This document shows positions 58,170-64,000 of a stretch of 64,000 nucleotides of DNA, in pieces. Source of the DNA: Azolla caroliniana. Its lineage: Eukaryota > Polypodiophyta. Position 1 is the stretch's first letter. Each line of letters starts with the position of its first letter. The DNA lies in assembly GCA_043228905.1 (NCBI GenBank), contig JBHGNT010000022.1, positions 1,550,001-1,614,000 on the forward strand, in the 5' to 3' direction. The notes below the pieces were generated by a model, which was not told where the DNA came from, did no database searches, and saw only the letters and a list, made by a program, of their open reading frames with translations. The position numbers and the translations under genes are program-made.

Positions 58170-58219
58170 GCTATCCGGCTAAGAAGTTTGTCTAAAGCTT
58201 CCGCACCTTCGTTTTTACA
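57773..58219 (+). repeat. 5' LTR of copia A (copy 2)
   Basis: 447 bp, TGTGGAGCGG..TTTTTACA, with (CT)n at 58132-58165, followed by primer-binding site TGGTATCAAAGC at 58220. Same left flank (TAGAAT) as the LTR at 21734. Confidence 0.88.
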
Positions 58220-58310
58220 TGGTATCAAAGCACGAGGGTTGAGAATCTCTACAACCGACATCAACATCTGAAGACAAACCCTAAGACCCGGTAAGAACAG
58301 AAAGAGAAGT

Positions 58311-59637
58311 GATGGATAGAGGAATGGCTAGCTCGCTCCGGTGGAGAAGTTCAACAGATCCAACTACGCATCTTGGTCATACAAGGTGCACCAGTACTTG
58401 CTTGGGCATGGTTACTGGAGCTATGTCGACGGAGCTAACGACACAACACCTGATGCGGCACACGAGGACTTCCCAGTGTGGGAACAAGCGGCAAGCAGAG
58501 TGATGTACTGCTTTGCGTCCAGTGTCGGAGAGCAGTTGCTGAGCCATGTCCGAGATGCCAAGACGCCAAAAGAAGCTTGGGGAAACCTGAAGAAGGTTTT
58601 CGCGGCAAGCACTACGGCTTGGAAGCTGCAACTCTGACAGGAGTTGAGTAATGTCCGACAGAAGGACATGTCGGTAGCCGATTACACGGCCCGAATCAAA
58701 GAGATTGGTGACTCACTTGCGTCTATCAACGTCACTATAGAGGAAGATGAGATGGTGCAAATTTGTCTTGGGGGCCTAGCGTCTAAGTTTGGAGCGTTCC
58801 AAACGACAGTATGTACAAGGGAGAATACACCGTCATTTTTCGACCTACACTCGATGCTCCTTGTAGAGGAAAATCACGCCGGCGTGTCAACAAGTGCACC
58901 CACCGATAGCCGGATGCTGTACACGGAGGCGGATCGGCCCCGTAGGCGTGGTGGACGAGGTGGGTCGGCTCGCAATGGTAGCAGCCGACAAGAGCAGGAC
59001 CGAAGGCACAGAGAACGTGCCGACAACAGTTCTAGACCCTCCACAAGCAGGGGGAGTCAAGGCGGTGCCGGAGGCTGGCAAGCAAAGGCCAACACGGAAT
59101 GCTGGTACTGTGGTGAAAAGGGCCACAGAGAAAGCTAGTGTTGGAAGAAGTGCGCCGATTCAGACATATCTGAATCCGGTAAGGCCAACAACGAGAACCG
59201 GCAATACTTGTAGTACGTAGAAGGATCGAGAGGATCCAAAACCAGAAAAGCCGGTAAAGGGCCACTCTTGGTGATGAAACACAAGGCTAACTTGATGAAG
59301 AAGACCACTTCCAAATCGGAGGATATCTTGTACGTTGATTCCGGTGCGTCGAATCACATGACGAGCCACAAAGAGTGGTTCTCTTTCTTGGAGAAACCGG
59401 AACAACCGGGAGTCGTCGAAACCAGAGACAACACTCCTCACCCGATCGTGTATGTTGGAGAAGTCTCTTTGAGCCATGTCTGATAGAGGGGGAAGCTGAT
59501 GAACGTATTACATGTTCCAACTATCAAGAAGAACCTGGTGTCAGTCGGTCAGATCGTTGACCAAGGGATGTAGGTACGGTTTACGCACCTTGGTTGCTTC
59601 ATCGAGGAAGACGACTGTTACCCGGACAAAGTATGGA
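58311..59637 (+). pseudogene. Copia A gag-protease (copy 2), broken
   Basis: Gag as in copy 1 but with a one-base loss near 58338 and a TGA at 58636 where copy 1 has CGA. It continues past the point where copy 1 is interrupted: IKEIGDSLASINV, then a zinc knuckle CWYCGEKGHRES-x-C with a TAG inside, then protease YVDSGASNHMTSHKEWF at about 59332-59382. Two stops follow at 59481-59486. The rest of pol is absent; a gypsy LTR starts at about 59638. Confidence 0.85.
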
Positions 59638-60070
59638 TGTGTCAGAGTCAGAAAGATGTTCGTAGTCGGATTAGGAGTCGGATCGACAGTTCGGATCGAT
59701 GACTCAGCAGATAGTCGAATAGGATATAGTTAGTTATGAAGTTTTGTAATTCTTGATAATTATAGGCAGTAGGATTTCTTGATGAGAAAAGACCTTCGGG
59801 TTACATATAAAAGGAACTAAGGCATTGTAAAAATCTATCATTGTATTTAGTAATAAGAAGTTTAGTTAGGAATCCCTGTGTACGAATCGTTCTTGTTATC
59901 TATTTCATTCTGTCTAAACTATATTACATAAGTCACGATCTTGGTGTCTGTGATCATCGATAAGTATAATTAATTTGTATCTATTCGTTAACGACAACTT
60001 CTTGATAGAATGTTTGGTACAAACGTTCGTCTTATACTGTGTCGGCAAAGTAGTAATTGTCGACTCAACA
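59638..60070 (+). repeat. LTR of an unrelated gypsy element (family I, tentative)
   Basis: Begins TGTCAGAGTC; contains TATAAAAGGAAC at 59806; ends before TTTGGCACGCCCGG at about 60081, which resembles a gypsy primer-binding site. Only one LTR is visible, so both borders are approximate. Confidence 0.55.
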
Positions 60071-60612
60071 ACACAGTATAATTTTGGCACGCCCGGTTAC
60101 ATTTGCACATACCAGAGAACAAGACGAATGGATGTCGTCTGGTCCGAATACACTAGTCGGTTGTAAACGTCCTCGTACGAGTTCTGTTACAAAGACGCTA
60201 GAGACATAATCGGCTGGGGGATTACAACAGGAAACAGGTAGAAGGTGGTATGTACTTCTTGATTTAACTGATAGCTAGTCTTCCGACGAAAATCAGCCGG
60301 AAGAGGTATCAGTTTACGATATCTGGAGTGAGGACAATATGCTTTATCCGTACTCGAAGTTCCGTGAGGGAGCTGATGCAGAAGTGCATGTGAGGGATTT
60401 CTTGACAACATGAGAGATTAACCATGGAGCTTAGAGACTGTCGGCGGCAGCCGAAGATAAGTCTAAGATAGCTGAGTTGGTTTTGTCATTGGAGGGTTAT
60501 TTCGCTAATTGGTTTGCGCAAAATGGTCTCCGTGGGTTCGAAACATTTGAACATTTGAACAACAAATTTCTGTAGTTATTTCATCGTCAAATACCTCAAA
60601 AGGATTTGATAG
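60071..60612 (+). pseudogene. Gypsy I leader and gag fragment
   Basis: After the putative primer-binding site, a gag-like stretch reads KIAELVLSLEGYFANWF, then FEHLNNKFL and a TAG, then LFHRQIPQKD, in 60437-60600. Several stops lie upstream. Cut at 60613 by a copia A-like LTR. Confidence 0.55.
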
Positions 60613-61047
60613 TGTTGAGAGACAAGCTCAACATCGGCCGGATCGGCTGAAGAAGCCAAGGACCGGATCGGTTGGGACCGATCGGTTAGGCCGAATGCGT
60701 AAACCGGTACGCAGACCGGTGCGTAGGTAGGGCCGGATCGGTGCGTAAACCGGGAGGCCGTTAGGAAAGATATTCCGTGAGGAATATATTTGGGAGTTAG
60801 TGTAGGAGCTCTTAATGAACATTGAAGTACTGTCAGTACTTCGGTCAGTCCTTCTAGGACTTGTATAAAAGTGTTCATTGAACACACATATGTATAGAGT
60901 GTGGTGAATAGAGATTGAGTACCTTTTTTGAATATAGTTCTTGCTTTCCTCTCTCACTCTCTCTGTCTCTCCCGCGTATACTGCGTGAGCTCAAGATCTC
61001 CATTAAACCTGAGTCTTCTTCCTTCTGTTCGGTCTGTAACGAATCGA
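60613..61047 (+). repeat. Lone LTR, relative of copia A (family H)
   Basis: Starts TGTTGAGAGACAAGCTC and shares the TGAAGTACnnnnAGTACTTCGGTCAGTCC / GGACTTGTATAAA order with copia A LTRs but is strongly diverged. No primer-binding site or coding region follows; it meets the next element at about 61047. Confidence 0.65.
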
Positions 61048-61651
61048 TGCTTCGATTAACCTTCTTCCCTCGGCCACAACCGAGCAATCGCGGATCAATG
61101 TAGCAGAAAATAGAAACCAAAAAAAAGAGAAATACTCGAGTACACAGTGATTAACGTGGAAAACCCTAGATGGGAAAAACCACGGGAGTACAAGACTCCA
61201 ACGACACTATACAAAGAGAAGTATACAATGACGAGCTCCAAGGCGACGACCTTGAGCTCGCTGTCCTCGCCACAGGCGGCGGAAATACACAGAGGCGTCG
61301 TCCTCTTCCTCTCTCGCGCTCTATCTCTCTCTCTCTCTCTCACTCACGGCTGCTTACACTTCACTCCTCTTGAGTGGAAAAACAGAAAAATGAGTAGTAA
61401 CACTAAAACTGTTTGCCCTAAGTCATATTTATACTTATATGACTTTGGGCTATTTACAACTGTAGCCTCAGGGGCCCATAGCGAACATATTCACGGATAT
61501 GTCCCTGCATCCGGATCGCTCTCCGGGCACATTCGTCATCCGGTACCGAAACCGGGGTCTTCGTCATCCGGATCCGAAACCGAAACCGGGCTTGTCGGCA
61601 TTCATCTCCGATATCCGACCATCCCATCCGAAAGGGACCGTAATCCCAACA
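61048..61651 (-). repeat. 3' LTR of copia B2
   Basis: Ends TAATCCCAACA (plus strand) at 61651. It shares CGGCCACAACCGAG, GGAAAACCCTA and TCATATTTATAC words with B LTRs, with a short (CT)n at 61324-61341. The left edge is uncertain by tens of bases. Confidence 0.75.
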
Positions 61652-61661
61652 AACTCCCCCT

Positions 61662-64000
61662 TCACTTCGGCATGGGATGTCTCTCCAATCCGATCCTCTT
61701 CCGGCATGCTTCCAGCTTGTCGGGTGTGAGGACCTTGGTCAGCATATCCGACCCGTTCTCGTCCGTGTGGATCTTTGTCAGCACGAACTCCTTGTCTTCT
61801 ATCCTTTCCCGGATCCAGTGATATCTTCGCTGGATGTGCTTCGTCCGGGAGTGATAGGCCGCGTTCTTTGCAAGGTGGATTGCACTCTGACTGTCGCAGT
61901 AGAGTCGGTACTCCTCCTGCCGGATACCGAGCTCTCTAATGAAGTCCTTCATCCATATTATTTCCTTGCCGGCTTCAACAGCCGCCATGTACTCCGCCTC
62001 CGTGGTTGACAGCGCAACCGTCTTCTGCAGCCTCGACTGCCATGAAACAGCTCCCCCTGCATACGTCATCACATACCCTGATGTGGACCGGCTGGTATCT
62101 GCATCAGCCGACATGTCCGAATCGGTAAAGCCGTCGAGTTCGGGCTTACCGGAGCCGAATCGGAGGCACACGTTTGCCGTGCCCTTCAGGTATCGGAGTA
62201 TCCATTTGGACGCGTTCCAATGCTCTTTGCCGGGATTGCTCATGTACCGGCTCACCACTCCGACTGCATATCCGATGTCCGGTCTCGTACACACCATGGC
62301 GTACATCAAGCTCTCGACGGCTGAGGCATACGACACTTTCATCATATCCTCCTTTTCAGCCTTTGTCTTGGGACTTTGCTTGCTGGACAGCCTGCAGTTT
62401 GCCGGGAGGGTCGATCCGACCGGTCTTGCTTCTGACATGTTGAACCGGCGAAGCACCTTCGTCACGTACTTTTCCTGTGACAGCCACAACTGCTTCTTCT
62501 TCCGGTCCCGGATGATGTGCATCCCTAGCATTTGCCTCGCCGGACCCAGGTCCTTCATTGCGAAGGTTCGGTGAAGAGCCTTCTTCAGCATCCGTATCTT
62601 GACCTGGTCCCGTCCGACGATCAACATGTCGTCCACGTACAGGAGGAGTATTAGAAAGTCTCCTCCTTCGAACTTCTTCACAAACACGCAGTGGTCGGAC
62701 TGCAATTTGAGGTACCCTTCGTCGGTCATGAAGGAGTCGAACTTCCGGTACCATTGCCAGGGAGCCTGCTTCAGTCCGTAAAGGCTCTTCTTCAACCGGC
62801 ATACCAGGTGCTCCTCCCCTTCCTTCTCGAATCCTTCCGGTTGCTGCATGTAGATCTCTTCTTCGAGGTCACCGTGAAGGAATGCCGTCTTCACGTCCAT
62901 CTGTTCTACCTCGAGGTCCATGCTTGCCGCTATGCTCAGCACCGTCCGGATGGAGGTCATCTTCACTACCGGGGCAAATATCTCGTCGAAGTCGATGCCC
63001 TTCTTTTGCTGAAACCCCTTCACCACGATCCTGGCTTTGTATCTCGGGGGGTTTCTGGCATCTCCCGGTTTAAGCTTGAACACCCACTTGTTTCGAAGTG
63101 CCCGCTTTCCTTTCGGCAACTCCACAAGTTCATATGTGTGGTTCTCATGCAGGGAATCCATCTCGTCCTGCATGGCACTCAACCACCTGCGGCTCTGGGT
63201 GTCATGTTTTGCTTCTTCAAAGCTCTCCGGCTCCCCCTCGTCGGTTAGCAGCACATGCTCTGGTTCCGGAAATCTCCGGGGGGCCCTTCTCTCTCTTAGA
63301 GGATATCTCCGTTCGGGAGCTTCGGTAACCGGTTCTTCCGATTCTTCTTCATCCGAATACATTTCGGGATCGGGGCCGGTTCCGGTATCGTTTTCATCTT
63401 CTTCGGCCGGTTCTGTTTCTTCACCGTCTTCGGCCGGATCCTCGAGTGTTAACCGGTCCCTTGCCGGTCGGGACTGCTCCTCGTAGAGTTGATCCTCACC
63501 GGTCGACTTGGAGCTCTTCACCTTCTTCTCCGACTCCCAGTCGGCGAGTGTCTTGTCCTCCATGAAGATGATGTCTCGACTCCTGAATATCTTCTTGTCG
63601 ACCGGGTCCCATACTCGGTAGCCGAACTCGTCGTCGCCGTAACCGAGGAATATGCATGGCCGGGTCTTCGGATCTAGCTTTCCTCTCCGGTCCTTTGCCA
63701 CATGCACGTATGCGAGACACCCGAACACCTTCAGATGCCGGTAGGATACTTCCCTACCGGTCCACACTCTCTGCGGCGTGTCTCCGTCCAAAGGTACTGA
63801 GGGTGATCGGTTTATCACATATGTCGCCGTCGACATTGCCTCAGCCCAAAACCCCTTGGGTAATTTCGCATGCGCCAGCATACTCCGGACCCTCTCCATT
63901 ATGGTCCGGTTCATCCTCTCGGCCAGCCCGTTCAGTTCCGGCGTCTTCGGCATAGTAAACTCGAGCCGGATTCCCTTCGAGCGACAGTACTCCTGGAACT
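61662..64000 (-). CDS. Copia B2 pol, partial (integrase end, RT, RNase H)
   Basis: Open from the right edge to the stop at 61662-61664, at least 779 codons. The Met at 63953 is internal (FTMPKTPELNG; other copies have Val), so the real start lies outside. It shows integrase end NGLAERMNR, the acidic spacer, RT YKARIVVKGFQQ and LLLYVDDMLIVGRD, and RNase H STTEAEYMA, ending RHPMPK. No stop or frameshift in the visible part. Confidence 0.92.
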   Translation of the reverse strand, partial: FQEYCRSKGIRLEFTMPKTPELNGLAERMNRTIMERVRSMLAHAKLPKGFWAEAMSTATYVINRSPSVPLDGDTPQRVWTGREVSYRHLKVFGCLAYVHVAKDRRGKLDPKTRPCIFLGYGDDEFGYRVWDPVDKKIFRSRDIIFMEDKTLADWESEKKVKSSKSTGEDQLYEEQSRPARDRLTLEDPAEDGEETEPAEEDENDTGTGPDPEMYSDEEESEEPVTEAPERRYPLRERRAPRRFPEPEHVLLTDEGEPESFEEAKHDTQSRRWLSAMQDEMDSLHENHTYELVELPKGKRALRNKWVFKLKPGDARNPPRYKARIVVKGFQQKKGIDFDEIFAPVVKMTSIRTVLSIAASMDLEVEQMDVKTAFLHGDLEEEIYMQQPEGFEKEGEEHLVCRLKKSLYGLKQAPWQWYRKFDSFMTDEGYLKLQSDHCVFVKKFEGGDFLILLLYVDDMLIVGRDQVKIRMLKKALHRTFAMKDLGPARQMLGMHIIRDRKKKQLWLSQEKYVTKVLRRFNMSEARPVGSTLPANCRLSSKQSPKTKAEKEDMMKVSYASAVESLMYAMVCTRPDIGYAVGVVSRYMSNPGKEHWNASKWILRYLKGTANVCLRFGSGKPELDGFTDSDMSADADTSRSTSGYVMTYAGGAVSWQSRLQKTVALSTTEAEYMAAVEAGKEIIWMKDFIRELGIRQEEYRLYCDSQSAIHLAKNAAYHSRTKHIQRRYHWIRERIEDKEFVLTKIHTDENGSDMLTKVLTPDKLEACRKRIGLERHPMPK

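Larger units (their letters stand above)
61048..64000 (-). mobile_element. Third family B copia (B2), truncated by window edge
   Basis: Minus-strand element with 3' LTR about 61048-61651, polypurine tract AAGGGGGAGTT at 61652-61662, and pol from 61662 rightward. The LTR is clearly diverged from B-plus and B-minus, while pol is very similar. The 5' end lies outside the window. Confidence 0.9.

Overview
This is a nuclear genome segment of a land plant, probably a flowering plant. It carries DREB-type AP2/ERF and NAC transcription factors (plant-specific families), a type I metacaspase with an LSD1-type zinc finger, a spliced MutY-type DNA glycosylase with GT-AG introns, and plant LTR retrotransposons of both superfamilies primed by initiator tRNA-Met (TGGTATCAGAGC). 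I cannot name the species.

Positions 1-18 kb are the gene-bearing part. In order: an intronless DREB-type factor (899-1483, minus), a metacaspase-1-like gene (about 4723-7786, minus, four exons resolved and the last one not found), 3.7 kb of AT-rich DNA without a recognisable gene, an intronless NAC factor (12204-13397, minus), and an adenine DNA glycosylase gene (14087-17776, plus, seven exons that join in frame). NAC and the glycosylase are head to head across 689 bp. Short tandem arrays and microsatellites lie in the spacers, introns and untranslated edges of these genes.

Positions 19.5-64 kb are almost wholly retrotransposon. I use local family letters. An old gypsy pol fragment (19570-20720) is followed by the 3' end of a minus-strand copia (F, 20725-21733), into which a plus-strand copia (A) is inserted. 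A degenerate minus-strand gypsy (E, 22666 to about 48084) interrupts A. E itself received copia C (23667-36273, duplication TTTTA) and copia B-minus (36551-41902, duplication GTATG). C received gypsy D (26273-33411, duplication TATGC). Beyond E, the rest of A is interrupted by copia B-plus (48322-53712, duplication C/TGGAC). After the 3' LTR of A come a LINE-derived fragment, a second copy of the F/A junction (57419 onward), a gypsy LTR with a gag scrap, a lone A-like LTR, and a third B-family copia that runs off the right edge.

Gypsy D, B-minus and B-plus keep long open polyproteins and identical or nearly identical LTR pairs, so they are the youngest layers. A, C, E and the fragments carry many stops and frameshifts, a good part of them CGA-to-TGA or CAG-to-TAG. 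No cellular gene was recognised to the right of 17.8 kb. I saw no wholly new biological system. The most unusual structures are a tRNA-like A-box/B-box module inside the E LTRs, a 3' extension of copia A behind a duplicated polypurine tract, a duplicated F/A junction 36 kb apart, and a DREB stop codon that lies inside a tandem repeat.
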